Assembly (NCBI RefSeq): GCF_003716325.1
Contig: NZ_RDSR01000020.1
Coordinates: 1 to 60,048 of the forward strand
From: Cryobacterium tepidiphilum
GTDB taxonomy: Bacteria; Actinomycetota; Actinomycetes; Actinomycetales; Microbacteriaceae
Direction of reading: 5' to 3'
Length of the DNA: 60,048 nt
The notes under the pieces were generated by a model. That model was not told where the DNA came from. It saw nothing but the letters and a program-made list of their open reading frames with translations, and made no database searches. A program made the position numbers and the translations under genes. The first letter of the stretch is position 1; each line of letters opens with the position of its first letter. This document shows, piece by piece, positions 1 through 8,203 of the stretch.

Positions 1-62
1 ACCGGCCAAACCACGCACGAGGTTTTTGGCATTTGACATTGTGCACGCTGTTGAGTTCTCAA
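1..62 (-). promoter_or_regulatory. 16S rRNA leader with boxA-like antitermination element
   Basis: Read on the minus strand, positions 62-48 give TTGAGAACTCAACAG, the boxA-type element of actinobacterial rRNA leaders. It is followed by a short AT-richer stretch running off the window. The 16S gene itself is not in the window, so its presence just left of position 1 is inferred from the leader and from the promoters to its right. Confidence 0.75.
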
Positions 63-119
63 GGATCGGACGCACCCGACTTCAAGCCATTCAGGCTGTC
101 GCTCCGGGGCAACTTCTCT

Positions 120-148
120 ACCTTACCTGTCCGGGCTGACCGTGTCAA
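120..148 (-). promoter_or_regulatory. rRNA operon promoter, proximal
   Basis: Minus strand: -35 TTGACA at 148-143, 17-base spacer, -10 TAAGGT at 125-120. This is a consensus -35 at ideal spacing. Transcription would start near 112 and run through the boxA element at 62-48. Confidence 0.75.
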
Positions 149-230
149 TTCGAGTTCTTCGCATGCCGGCCGGCCCGAAGGCATGCTGACAGCAACTCGA
201 ACCAGTGACCAGTCCGGAAGTTCAGGGTTC

Positions 231-259
231 ATCCTAAGCAATAGAAGCGCCTGCTGCAA
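231..259 (-). promoter_or_regulatory. rRNA operon promoter, middle
   Basis: Minus strand: -35 TTGCAG at 259-254, 17-base spacer, -10 TAGGAT at 236-231. Weaker -35 than the proximal promoter but the same spacing and direction. Confidence 0.55.
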
Positions 260-350
260 CAGCAGCAAGGGCATCATTACCGGGGATTCAGTCCCACTTG
301 AGGCCGGGAAGCTCATCGGCTTTCCCGCACCGTTTGGGGTACGTGTGAAT

Positions 351-379
351 ACATTACGGGCCGTTCCCGACCTCGTCAA
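351..379 (-). promoter_or_regulatory. rRNA operon promoter, distal
   Basis: Minus strand: -35 TTGACG at 379-374, 17-base spacer, -10 TAATGT at 356-351. Third member of an evenly phased promoter array. The stretch from 380 to 586 holds no convincing gene, only GC-rich hairpins. Confidence 0.6.
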
Positions 380-442
380 AACGCCCCCGCAGCCCGGGCG
401 TGTCGGCGCCTCCCGCCCCTCGCCCTCCCCCGCGAAACCGGA

Positions 443-480
443 GTTGTGGCCGCTAAAAGCACGCGCAAAACGGCCACGAC
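443..480. other. Hairpin between ahcY and the rRNA promoters
   Basis: A 10-bp stem (GTTGTGGCCG / CGGCCACGAC, one G-T wobble) closes an 18-base A-rich loop. It lies about 105 bases beyond the ahcY stop, where it could stop ahcY read-through into the rRNA promoters. There is no T-run, so a terminator role is a guess. Confidence 0.3.
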
Positions 481-586
481 CCACGACTCGCGGAGGGCGC
501 ACGCGCACCGGCCCGGGTTCGAGAAGCGGGCGGGTGCAGGAACACGTGCCGGCTTCCCGAAACCGGGCCGGAAGGGGCGGGAGAGG

Positions 587-2071
587 TCAGTAGCGGTAGT
601 GGTCGACCTTGTAGGGGCCGGCGGCGGGCACGCCGATGTAGGCGGACTGCTCCGGCGTGAGGGTCGTGAGCTCGACCCCGAGCGCGGCGAGGTGCAGGCG
701 GGCGACCTTCTCGTCGAGGTGCTTCGGCAGCACGTACACGCCCACCGGGTATCGCTCCGGATGGCAGTACAGCTCCATCTGCGCGAGCACCTGGTTGGTG
801 AACGAGTTGCTCATGACGAACGACGGATGCCCGGTGGCGTTGCCGAGGTTCATCAGCCGGCCTTCGGAGAGGACCAGGATGCTCCGCCCCGTCGGGAGGC
901 GCCACTCGTGCACCTGCGGCTTGATCTGCACCTTGACCGCGCCGTCCATCGACTCGAGGCCCGCGATATCGATCTCGTTGTCGAAGTGCCCCACGTTCGC
1001 GACGATCGCGAGGTGCTTCATCCGCTGCATGTGGTCGGTGGTGATGACGTTGAGGTTGCCGGTGCCCGTGATGAAGATGTCCACCTGGTCGACGACCGAC
1101 TCGATGCGCGCGACCTGGAAGCCGTCCATCGCGGCCTGCAGCGCGTTGATGGGGTCCACCTCGCTCACGATGACGCGGGCACCCTGGCCGCGGAGCGCTT
1201 CCGCCGCCCCCTTGCCGACGTCGCCGTACCCGGCGACGAAGACGACCTTGCCGCCGATCAAGACGTCGGTGGCGCGGTTGAGCCCGTCGGGGAGCGAGTG
1301 GCGGATGCCGTACTTGTTGTCGAACTTCGACTTCGTGACGGAGTCGTTGACGTTGATCGCCGGGAACAGCAGCGCGCCGGCGGAGGCGAGCTCGTACAGG
1401 CGGTGCACACCGGTCGTGGTCTCCTCGGTGACGCCCTGGATCTCCGCGGCGATCCGCGTCCACCGGTCGGTGGAGAGGTCGAGGGAGCGACGGAGCGTCT
1501 CGAGCACCACCTGGTACTCCTGGCTGTCGGTCTCCGCCGCGGCCGGAACCTGCCCGGCCTGCTCGAACTCCTGCCCCTTGTGCACGAGCATGGTGGCGTC
1601 ACCGCCGTCGTCGAGGATCATGTTGGGTCCGGCCCAGGTCTCCCCTGCCGCAGCCGCCTCCTCGCTCCAGTCGAAGATCTGCTCGGTGCACCACCAGTAC
1701 TCGGCGAGCGTCTCCCCCTTCCACGCGAACACGGGAGCGCCGGCGGGCTGTTCCGGTGTCCCGTCAGGACCGACGACGATGGCCGCGGCCGCCTCGTCCT
1801 GGGTGGAGAAGATGTTGCAGCTGGCCCAGCGCACCTGCGCGCCGAGGGCGATGAGCGTCTCGATGAGCACGGCCGTCTGCACGGTCATGTGCAGCGAACC
1901 AGCGACGCGGGCGCCCGCGAGCGGCTTCGACTCGCCGAACTCGGCGCGGAGCGCCATGAGGCCGGGCATCTCGTTCTCGGCCAGCCGCAGCTGGTGCCGG
2001 CCCGATTCTGCCAGGGAAAGATCGGCGACCCGGAACGAGGTCACGGTGGGGGAAGGTGAAACAGACGTCAT
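587..2071 (-). CDS. ahcY: Adenosylhomocysteinase (S-adenosylhomocysteine hydrolase)
   Basis: NAD-dependent cytosolic enzyme that cleaves S-adenosylhomocysteine to adenosine and homocysteine and so relieves product inhibition of methyltransferases. The 494-residue protein has the family length for actinobacteria. It shows the N-terminal [21 protein letters not shown] segment, the NAD-binding loop [10 protein letters not shown], and the family C-terminus ending KVDHYRY. The start at ATG 2071 gives the usual N-terminus and has a G-run (GGGGG) just upstream. A longer reading to 2188 would only add a low-complexity repeat encoded by the 15-bp tandem repeat. It is transcribed alone, leftward toward the rRNA promoters. 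Confidence 0.97.
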   Translation of the reverse strand: MTSVSPSPTVTSFRVADLSLAESGRHQLRLAENEMPGLMALRAEFGESKPLAGARVAGSLHMTVQTAVLIETLIALGAQVRWASCNIFSTQDEAAAAIVVGPDGTPEQPAGAPVFAWKGETLAEYWWCTEQIFDWSEEAAAAGETWAGPNMILDDGGDATMLVHKGQEFEQAGQVPAAAETDSQEYQVVLETLRRSLDLSTDRWTRIAAEIQGVTEETTTGVHRLYELASAGALLFPAINVNDSVTKSKFDNKYGIRHSLPDGLNRATDVLIGGKVVFVAGYGDVGKGAAEALRGQGARVIVSEVDPINALQAAMDGFQVARIESVVDQVDIFITGTGNLNVITTDHMQRMKHLAIVANVGHFDNEIDIAGLESMDGAVKVQIKPQVHEWRLPTGRSILVLSEGRLMNLGNATGHPSFVMSNSFTNQVLAQMELYCHPERYPVGVYVLPKHLDEKVARLHLAALGVELTTLTPEQSAYIGVPAAGPYKVDHYRY

Positions 2072-2080
2072 GCCCCCATC

Positions 2081-2119
2081 ATCGCACTGCCGGTCATCGC
2101 ACTGCCGGTCATCGCACTG
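2081..2119. repeat. 15-bp tandem repeat, 2.6 copies, in the ahcY 5' region
   Basis: The unit atcgcactgccggtc starts at 2081 and 2096, with a 9-base partial third copy from 2111. It lies 10-48 bases upstream of the ahcY start codon, inside the probable 5' untranslated region. Confidence 0.85.
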
Positions 2120-2187
2120 TGCCGGCCATCGCGTGCCGGGCGACGGCATCCGTTGGCGGCGACGCACCCGGCGATCAGCTCGCGCCA

Positions 2188-2439
2188 TCAGTGGGGCGAC
2201 GGATGCCGCCTGGGCAGGTCGCCGTCGCCGAAGGCGTTGCCCATCACCTTGTGCCGGAACACGTGCCAGCCCTGGGGCGCCGAGGTGCGTTCGGCGTGCC
2301 GGGCGCAGAGGTCATACGCGTGCGGCTCCTGCGTGAGCGACAGCGGACCGAGGACGGCCATGGAATCCGCGTACACGTACGTGAGCGTCGCCACGGCTTC
2401 CTCCGGGCACGCGGTTCGGGAACACGGCCTGATTGACAT
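2188..2439 (-). CDS. DUF3499 family protein
   Basis: Small 83-residue actinobacterial protein of unknown function. The N-terminus [19 protein letters not shown], the TYVYADS segment and the paired CSRTAC and DLCARHAE cysteines match DUF3499, which suggests a small metal-binding fold. The chosen ATG at 2439 follows a TACTCT -10 box by exactly 7 bases, which fits leaderless translation. A longer start at 2490 would overlap the divergent neighbour. It sits next to the metallopeptidase-family gene, as in mycobacteria. Function is not known. Confidence 0.85.
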   Translation of the reverse strand: MSIRPCSRTACPEEAVATLTYVYADSMAVLGPLSLTQEPHAYDLCARHAERTSAPQGWHVFRHKVMGNAFGDGDLPRRHPSPH

Positions 2440-2446
2440 CGACCTC

Positions 2447-2452
2447 AGAGTA
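2447..2452 (-). promoter_or_regulatory. -10 box of a probable leaderless transcript (DUF3499)
   Basis: TACTCT on the minus strand, 7 bases before the ATG at 2439. It faces a divergent -10 box at 2472-2477, so the two genes share a very compact divergent promoter region of about 45 bases. Confidence 0.5.
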
Positions 2453-2471
2453 CCCGCAGTCGCGCCGGAAG

Positions 2472-2477
2472 TAGGAT
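2472..2477 (+). promoter_or_regulatory. -10 box of a probable leaderless transcript (metallopeptidase family)
   Basis: TAGGAT ends 5 bases before the ATG at 2483. No Shine-Dalgarno sequence is evident between the box and the start. Confidence 0.45.
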
Positions 2478-2482
2478 GAGAC

Positions 2483-2923
2483 ATGCCCAAGTCCCGCCGC
2501 TACGACGTGCCGCCGCCGGTGCAGCGCGGGCGCGGGCGCGACCGGCACGGCCGCGGCATCCGCAGTTCGGCCACCGGCCCCTATCTGCCGCCGCTGCGCA
2601 CCCGGATCGATTTCTTCGACATGACCATCTCGACGACGGTCGAATACCTGCGGGGGCTGTGGCCCGACGAGCTGGGCAGCGTGAGCTTCGAGGTGGCGGC
2701 GGCACCGAGCGGAGCCGGCCCGGCCGTGCAGCGCTGGTGGGTCAGCGTTCCCGAGCAGCGCGTGGTGTTCTTCCGCGTGCCGATCCAGCGGCTCAGCCGG
2801 CTGCACCGCAACGACGAGTTCCACCGGCGGATGATGATCGAGAGCTGCGTGTTCCGGGCCGTGGCAGAGCTGCTCGGCAAGGACCCGTGGGACATCGCCC
2901 CGGAGGGCTTCCACCACTTCTAG
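2483..2923 (+). CDS. Metallopeptidase-family protein with degenerate zinc motif
   Basis: 146-residue protein resembling the actinobacterial zincin-like family (the type found beside DUF3499 and whiB2 in mycobacteria). The conserved core runs from RTRIDFFDM (about residue 40) to the C-terminal LLGKDPWDIAPEGF. Family members usually show a histidine-glutamate pair starting the zinc helix. Here the equivalent stretch reads MMIESCVFRAVAELLG, so the first zinc-ligand histidine is missing and peptidase activity is doubtful. It is divergent from DUF3499. The N-terminal 30 residues are basic and probably disordered. Role unknown. Confidence 0.75.
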   Translation: MPKSRRYDVPPPVQRGRGRDRHGRGIRSSATGPYLPPLRTRIDFFDMTISTTVEYLRGLWPDELGSVSFEVAAAPSGAGPAVQRWWVSVPEQRVVFFRVPIQRLSRLHRNDEFHRRMMIESCVFRAVAELLGKDPWDIAPEGFHHF

Positions 2924-2954
2924 CCGGCTCGGACCGCTCGGAACCTCGATGCGG

Positions 2955-4391
2955 CTAGTGCGTGTAGACGGTGATGGGCGCGGCCAGGGCTCCGGGCGGG
3001 GTGACCGCGAAGGCCGAGAGCAGCCCGTCGCCGGAGTAGCTGACGGAACCGACGAGGCCGGCCCCGTCGGTGACGCTCACGAGCGAGCCCGGCGCTACCG
3101 GGACAACGGCGGCCTGCCCGGCCGGCACGGTGAGCGGCGCAGAGGCAGCGCCGTCCTGCGTGACGACCGGTTTCGCATCCGCTGTGCCGGGATTGAACAG
3201 GTGCAGCGTGGGGTCGACTCCGTCGGCGACGGCCACCAGGAAGTCGCCCTTCTGCGGGGCGGATGCCGTGAACCAGGCGAAATCGTCGGTCGTCGTGGTG
3301 CGCGCCGCGGCGACGATCGGCTGGTCGGCCGTGAGGCGCATCGTGTACCGCCCGGGGGCGAGCCCGTCGAGCGGCACCTTGGTCGCCAGGCCCGGCTGAA
3401 GCTGGATCTGCAGCGAGGTGCCGGTGGAGGCGCCGTCCTCACTGATGAGGCCGACCTGCACCGTCGCCGGCTCGTCGCCGAGGGTGAGCACCCGTGCGCT
3501 CGGCGCTGCCACCTCCGCAGGCGGGGCGTCGCCCTCGCCACTGGTGGCGCCGGGCCGGGGCACGACGATGCCGGGGATGATCTGTTCGGCCGCCGGTGCG
3601 TTCGTCGCTCCGACCAGTTCCACGCCGGCGGTCTCAATGCCCTGCACCACGCTCTCCTCGAGCGACGCGGCGACCTGTCCCCCGCGTGACTGCACGCGCA
3701 CGACGGGCGAATTGACGTTGGGGGCGAGGCCGGCGAGGGAGACAATACGCTGCGAGCCGGGCTGCACGAGGATGCCGGTGGACCCGGGTGCGTCGACTTG
3801 CCCGGTCTCGCCGTAGACGGTCAGGTTCACGGTCGCGGCGACGGTGCTCGGGTTGCTGAGGAGCACGAGGCTTGTGTGGCCGAGGTCGGTGGAGCCGCCG
3901 ACCAGCCAGGCGTCGCCCACCGCTTCGGTGCAGGCGGCCACGGCCAGGCCACCGATCGTCTCGGCCGAGGCGGTCTGGGACTGGCTGCCCGCGAGCTGCG
4001 GCAGGGTGCTGCCTGCGGGGTCGGCCTGCAGCAGCACGGGGCTTCCGTCGGCGTCGGCGTCGGCGTTATCGGCTGCCATGAGCGGCGTGGCTTGCACCGG
4101 CACGGGCGTCGACTGGGCGTCGATCGCGCCGTACTCGTTCTGGGCGCCACCGACGGAGGTCGCGGCCGATGCCTGGCTCGAGTCCTCGGCCAGGGTGAGC
4201 AGCGGACCGGGACAGACGCGCGACTGCTGATCGGGCTCGGGCGTGATCACCGCGGACGGCACCGGCGCCGCGAGGCTCGGCCAGTCGACGAGCGCCGCGC
4301 CGGCGACGGTCGCGGCGGCCACGGCGATGCCGGCAACGCCGACGCCCACGCGCGCCCCGGCGAGGGCCATTCTGCGCTTAGTCGGCATCAT
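2955..4391 (-). CDS. DUF5719 family exported protein
   Basis: 478-residue protein with one N-terminal hydrophobic segment (about residues 12-40, VGVGVAGIAVAAATVAGAAL) and a long Ala/Gly/Val-rich beta-type ectodomain without catalytic motifs. It matches the actinobacterial DUF5719 family, found next to large membrane glycosyltransferases. The start is the double ATG at 4391/4388, preceded by AAGGACC at proper spacing, and it overlaps the end of the upstream glycosyltransferase by 14 bases. The two are therefore translationally coupled and probably act together at the cell surface. Function unknown. Confidence 0.8.
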   Translation of the reverse strand: MMPTKRRMALAGARVGVGVAGIAVAAATVAGAALVDWPSLAAPVPSAVITPEPDQQSRVCPGPLLTLAEDSSQASAATSVGGAQNEYGAIDAQSTPVPVQATPLMAADNADADADGSPVLLQADPAGSTLPQLAGSQSQTASAETIGGLAVAACTEAVGDAWLVGGSTDLGHTSLVLLSNPSTVAATVNLTVYGETGQVDAPGSTGILVQPGSQRIVSLAGLAPNVNSPVVRVQSRGGQVAASLEESVVQGIETAGVELVGATNAPAAEQIIPGIVVPRPGATSGEGDAPPAEVAAPSARVLTLGDEPATVQVGLISEDGASTGTSLQIQLQPGLATKVPLDGLAPGRYTMRLTADQPIVAAARTTTTDDFAWFTASAPQKGDFLVAVADGVDPTLHLFNPGTADAKPVVTQDGAASAPLTVPAGQAAVVPVAPGSLVSVTDGAGLVGSVSYSGDGLLSAFAVTPPGALAAPITVYTH

Positions 4392-7300
4392 CGTGGTCCT
4401 TCACGTCGGAGCGGACGGCAGGCGCGGACGCGAGTGCGGCCCGGCGGGCCCGGCGCGAGGCGAACTGCGGCTCGGCGGCCTGACCCGGGTGCTGCTCCGC
4501 GGCCGCGCTGTCGGCGGCGCCTGGGGTGGGAGTCGGCGTCGGGTCGGCGGTGGTCGGGTCGGCGGTGGTCGGGTCGGGCGCGCTGCCGCCCACGGTTGTC
4601 GGCCGCGCGGCCGGGGCCGGGACTGCGGCATGCTCGCGCTCCACCACGGGCTCAGCGGGGGCGACCTCCACTGCCGTCGAGCCGGCCGCTGCCGGCAGTG
4701 CGTCCTTCGCTGCTCGCTTCTTCTCCTTGGCCGCACGCCGGATCGCCTCGCGGTTGGCCTGGCGGATGGCCTCCTGGTTGGCACCGGTCGGGATGGACAG
4801 CAGCAGGGTCGCGCCGAACACGACGATGAGGGCGATCAGGGAAAGCAGGCCCTCTGGCCCGACCGGGTTGACCGGTGTCGTCGGCCCGCCCGGGCCATCC
4901 GTTGCCTGCCCGTGGCGCCACAACCGGCCGAACGCGGTGTCGCCGACCGGCGCGACGGCGGCGTTGCCGTCGAGGGCTGTCGTGGCCCGCACTGCCGTCG
5001 CGGCGGCGGCCATGGTCGGCGCCGGCGTCACGCCGGGCTCGGCGGCTTCGACCGCCGCGGGGCGGAGCAGGACGAAGCGGATGCCCAGGTCGGTGAGCTG
5101 CTGTGACGCGTCGAGGCCGCTGCGGGAGACGAGGTTGCCGGCAAGGGTCGCGAGCTCGGCGTCGCGGCCGGAGATGGTGCGCTTGGTCGTTGCGAGCGTG
5201 GACTCGTCGTTCAGTGTGGGCCCGGAGCCCCGCATGACGGTGGCCAGCACCCCGCCGTCGGGCTGCGGCACGAGCTCGAGGGTGCCGACCTGCGGCGAGG
5301 TGCGCGCTTCGGCGCTCACGAACGCCGGCACCGTGCGGTCCCCACCCCGGGCGACGGCGGATGTGCCGAGCGGCACAGCCGCGGCAAGCGGCGCCACCGC
5401 CAGGACGAGCGCGACGCAGGCGCAGGCCGCGGGCAGCATGACGAGGCCGCGCTCCGAGCGGAACGCGATGAGAACCGCCCCGACGATGCCCATCCAATAC
5501 AGGCTGAGTCCCGAGCCCGGCCAGACGCTCACCAGCTGCCCACCCACGGAGGTGAGGAAGAGGTGCGTGGACACGATGGCGGTGATGAACCCGATGAGCG
5601 CCGTACCAAGGGCGATCGCCGCGGCGTGGAAGCCGGGAAGGAACAGCGCCAGCAGCGCCGGGATCGCCAGGAACGCGAGCAGCACGGGGATGGCGATGTA
5701 CAGCACGACGCCCGGGATGCCGGCGTCGCCTGCGAGCGGCGCCCATCCGCCGAACTCGCCGCGGGGGAATCCGAGCAGCAGCTGCCACACCGAGGCGGTC
5801 GTGCCGGGGACGGGGGCGCCCGGGTCAGCGAGGAGGGCGAGCCAGGTGCCGCGCATGCCCTGGCTCCAGATCAGCGGGGCCGCGAGCGTGAGCGCGGGCA
5901 GCGGGATGCCGATGAAGCGCATGATGCTCCGGCCGCTGGCGATCACGCACACGAGCCAGATGAGGAGCAGGGCGGGGGCCAGCGAGGGCGCACAGGCGAC
6001 GATGGCGGCGAAGAGCAGGGCAGCGGATGCCGACGCCGACCAGGACCGTGCCGCCGAGAAGCCGGCGAAGAACAGCCACGGCAGCAGCAGGTGCACGAGG
6101 ATTCCGGCCGGGCGACCGTCGGCCAGCGCCGTGAGGAAGGGGGGTGAGAACACCCAGAGCGCTGCGGCCGCCGCGCGGAGGCCGGGGCGGGCGGTGAGCC
6201 GGGTGGCAGCCATCCACGCGGCGACGGCGGCCAGCGGCATGGCGAGGAAATACAGGGCGACAAGGGCGAACGACGGCGCCCAGAAGGTCAGCGTCCCAAG
6301 CACGGCCAGCACCGCCGCGAACGGGTCGGCGGCACCGATGAAGCCCAGCCCGGTGTCCCGCCATCCGTACAGCACCGACTGCCAGAGCTGGCCGAGCGAG
6401 TCGTCGAGCGGAAGGAAGCCGCCGCCGGTGAGGGTCTGGGCGCCGAGGAGCGGCCCGAGGAGCACGACGCTCGCCACGGCCGCCGCCAGGAACGTCCAGG
6501 CCCCGCCCGTTGAAAAGAAGTGGATCTCGGGACGGCTGCCCCGGATGCCGGCCAGGTTGGCCTCGCGCCGCAGTGCGTGACGTCGACGCACCTCGGCGGC
6601 CGTGACGCGCAGCCCGGAGACGGCGCCCCAGCCGAGCTTCTTCGTGCGGCCGAACCGGCGGCGCGCCTGCGCCACCCGTCGGGCGCTGAACGCGGTGCGG
6701 AACGCCGCGGCGAACTCGCCGGGGATGGCGGCCGGCTCCTTGCGGAGAAGCTGCCAGATGGAGCGCACGAGCGCGAGGGGCACGAGCGAGAACCAGTGGA
6801 ACGGAACGGCCGCCGCGGGGGCGTACACCAGCCGGCGGTGCAGCTGGGCCGCACGGATGCTGCGGAGCCGTTTGCGACGCCAGCGGCCGCGGGACGACCC
6901 GTTGAGCCCGGCCACTCCGTCGCCGGCGGAGGTCACCTGCGCGTTGGGGGCCAGCGACACCCGGTAACCGGCCAGGCGCACCCGCACGCAGAAGTCGAGG
7001 GCGTCGTCGACCGTCGCGAGGGCCGGGTCGAAGCCGCCGAGCTGATTCCAGACGCTCTGCCGCACGAGCATGCCGACGGCGCTGACGGCGAGCACGTCGC
7101 TCACGCCGTCGTGCTGGCCCTGGTCGAGTTCGCTCTCCACGAGCGAGACGGTGGCGCCGTACGGGGTGATCGACTGGCCGAACTCGTGGATGTAGTCGCC
7201 CGCCTGCCACTCCATGACCTTCGGGCCGGCCACGGCCACCGACGGGGCGATCTCCAGTTCACCGAGAAGCGATGCCAGGGCGGTCGGCTCCGGGGCGCTG

Positions 7301-7590
7301 TCCTGGGCGAGCAGCCAGAGCATGTCGTTGTCGTCGTCGGGAGCGGGAAGCACGTTGACAGCCAGCGCGACCGCCTGGCCGAACGAGAGGCCGGCATCCG
7401 TCGCCAGAAACTGCGTGGGACCGAAGGCGGCCAGCAGACTGCTCGTGGCATCCGTCGACCCGCAGTCGACTGCGATCACGACATCCGGCTGTCGCGTCTG
7501 CGCTTTGAGCGCCTCCAGCGTGCGCTCAAGGTGCTTCGCGCCGTTGCGCGCGACAAGGATGGCGGTGACTCGGGGTTGCATATCGGACAC
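4378..7590 (-). CDS. Large membrane GT2-family glycosyltransferase
   Basis: 1070-residue protein. Residues about 5-230 form a GT-A (family 2) domain beginning VTAILVARNGAKHLERTLEAL with the VDCGSTDATSSLL nucleotide-sugar motif. Then come a first membrane helix near residue 270 and about a dozen helices from about 360 to 960. The C-terminus is an Ala/Pro/Thr-rich cytosolic-type tail. The place of the catalytic DxD carries LLAQDSAPEP, so the metal-binding acidic pair is altered. The GTG at 7590 is chosen because AGG lies upstream; an in-frame ATG at 7581 is the alternative. It is coupled to DUF5719 and probably works on cell-envelope glycans using a lipid-linked donor or acceptor. The substrate is unknown. 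Confidence 0.85.
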   Translation of the reverse strand: MSDMQPRVTAILVARNGAKHLERTLEALKAQTRQPDVVIAVDCGSTDATSSLLAAFGPTQFLATDAGLSFGQAVALAVNVLPAPDDDNDMLWLLAQDSAPEPTALASLLGELEIAPSVAVAGPKVMEWQAGDYIHEFGQSITPYGATVSLVESELDQGQHDGVSDVLAVSAVGMLVRQSVWNQLGGFDPALATVDDALDFCVRVRLAGYRVSLAPNAQVTSAGDGVAGLNGSSRGRWRRKRLRSIRAAQLHRRLVYAPAAAVPFHWFSLVPLALVRSIWQLLRKEPAAIPGEFAAAFRTAFSARRVAQARRRFGRTKKLGWGAVSGLRVTAAEVRRRHALRREANLAGIRGSRPEIHFFSTGGAWTFLAAAVASVVLLGPLLGAQTLTGGGFLPLDDSLGQLWQSVLYGWRDTGLGFIGAADPFAAVLAVLGTLTFWAPSFALVALYFLAMPLAAVAAWMAATRLTARPGLRAAAAALWVFSPPFLTALADGRPAGILVHLLLPWLFFAGFSAARSWSASASAALLFAAIVACAPSLAPALLLIWLVCVIASGRSIMRFIGIPLPALTLAAPLIWSQGMRGTWLALLADPGAPVPGTTASVWQLLLGFPRGEFGGWAPLAGDAGIPGVVLYIAIPVLLAFLAIPALLALFLPGFHAAAIALGTALIGFITAIVSTHLFLTSVGGQLVSVWPGSGLSLYWMGIVGAVLIAFRSERGLVMLPAACACVALVLAVAPLAAAVPLGTSAVARGGDRTVPAFVSAEARTSPQVGTLELVPQPDGGVLATVMRGSGPTLNDESTLATTKRTISGRDAELATLAGNLVSRSGLDASQQLTDLGIRFVLLRPAAVEAAEPGVTPAPTMAAAATAVRATTALDGNAAVAPVGDTAFGRLWRHGQATDGPGGPTTPVNPVGPEGLLSLIALIVVFGATLLLSIPTGANQEAIRQANREAIRRAAKEKKRAAKDALPAAAGSTAVEVAPAEPVVEREHAAVPAPAARPTTVGGSAPDPTTADPTTADPTPTPTPGAADSAAAEQHPGQAAEPQFASRRARRAALASAPAVRSDVKDHDDAD

Positions 7591-7677
7591 AGCCTAGGCG
7601 GCGTCGCGCCCGCCGCTCCTCAATGAAGGCGGGCGTGCCTCAAATCCGCCGTGCCGAAACCCCGGGCTCGCCTCGAG

Positions 7678-7998
7678 CTAGACCGCGCGCTTGCGGAGCT
7701 TGCGGCGTTCGCGCTCCGAGAGCCCGCCCCAGATGCCGAACCGCTCGTCATTGGCGAGCGCGTACTCCAGGCACTGCGTGCGCACCTCGCATGATGAGCA
7801 GATCTTCTTCGCGTCGCGGGTGGAGCCGCCCTTCTCAGGGAAGAACGCCTCCGGGTCGGTCTGTGCGCACAATGAATCTGTCTGCCAAGCGAGCGAATTG
7901 TCGTCGTTCGCCTCGCTGCGAACTCCCGGCACTCCCAAACGAACAGGATCGATGAACCAATCGTCAGGAACCCCGGAACGATACTCAGATACAGCCAT
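7678..7998 (-). CDS. whiB2: WhiB-family iron-sulfur transcription factor (WhiB2 type)
   Basis: 106-residue regulator with the four cysteines that hold a [4Fe-4S] cluster (SLCAQTD, then ICSSCEVRTQC), the GIWGGLSERERRKL turn and the basic C-terminal RRKLRKRAV that contacts DNA. The length and ending match the WhiB2/WhmD group, which controls septation in actinobacteria. ATG 7998 is preferred over the upstream in-frame ATG at 8028 because GGAG lies 7-8 bases before it. It has its own strong promoter overlapped by a palindrome (8047-8075). Confidence 0.9.
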   Translation of the reverse strand: MAVSEYRSGVPDDWFIDPVRLGVPGVRSEANDDNSLAWQTDSLCAQTDPEAFFPEKGGSTRDAKKICSSCEVRTQCLEYALANDERFGIWGGLSERERRKLRKRAV

Positions 7999-8046
7999 AT
8001 CGTCTCCTGCCCTCGTGCCAACGCCCACCGTTTGTGGCCTTGACTA

Positions 8047-8075
8047 ATTACACCGGTGTAGTTCCCATTCGTCAA
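8047..8075 (-). promoter_or_regulatory. whiB2 promoter with an overlapping palindrome
   Basis: Minus strand: -35 TTGACG at 8075-8070, 17-base spacer, -10 TGTAAT at 8052-8047. The perfect 12-bp palindrome TACACCGGTGTA (8049-8060) covers most of the -10 box and the start of the spacer, the position expected of a repressor operator. The predicted transcript starts near 8040 and has a leader of about 40 bases. Confidence 0.65.
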
Positions 8076-8203
8076 GTCGCAGATAGTAAACCCTCAAGAA
8101 TCCGTGGAGACTTGTACGCGCCGGGCGTGTCGCTTTTGACCCCCACGCTTTGGGCGAACGCACAGCAACGTTGCCGGTCGCGTCGGCGTGTCGCTACCGC
8201 GAA

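Noticed and set aside
2072..2187. S-adenosylhomocysteine riboswitch upstream of ahcY
   Set aside because: Only the tandem repeat is seen; I could not find the conserved paired core of that riboswitch.
8047..8062. BldD box at the whiB2 promoter
   Set aside because: The palindrome is even-length and the half-site spacing does not match the odd-length BldD consensus.
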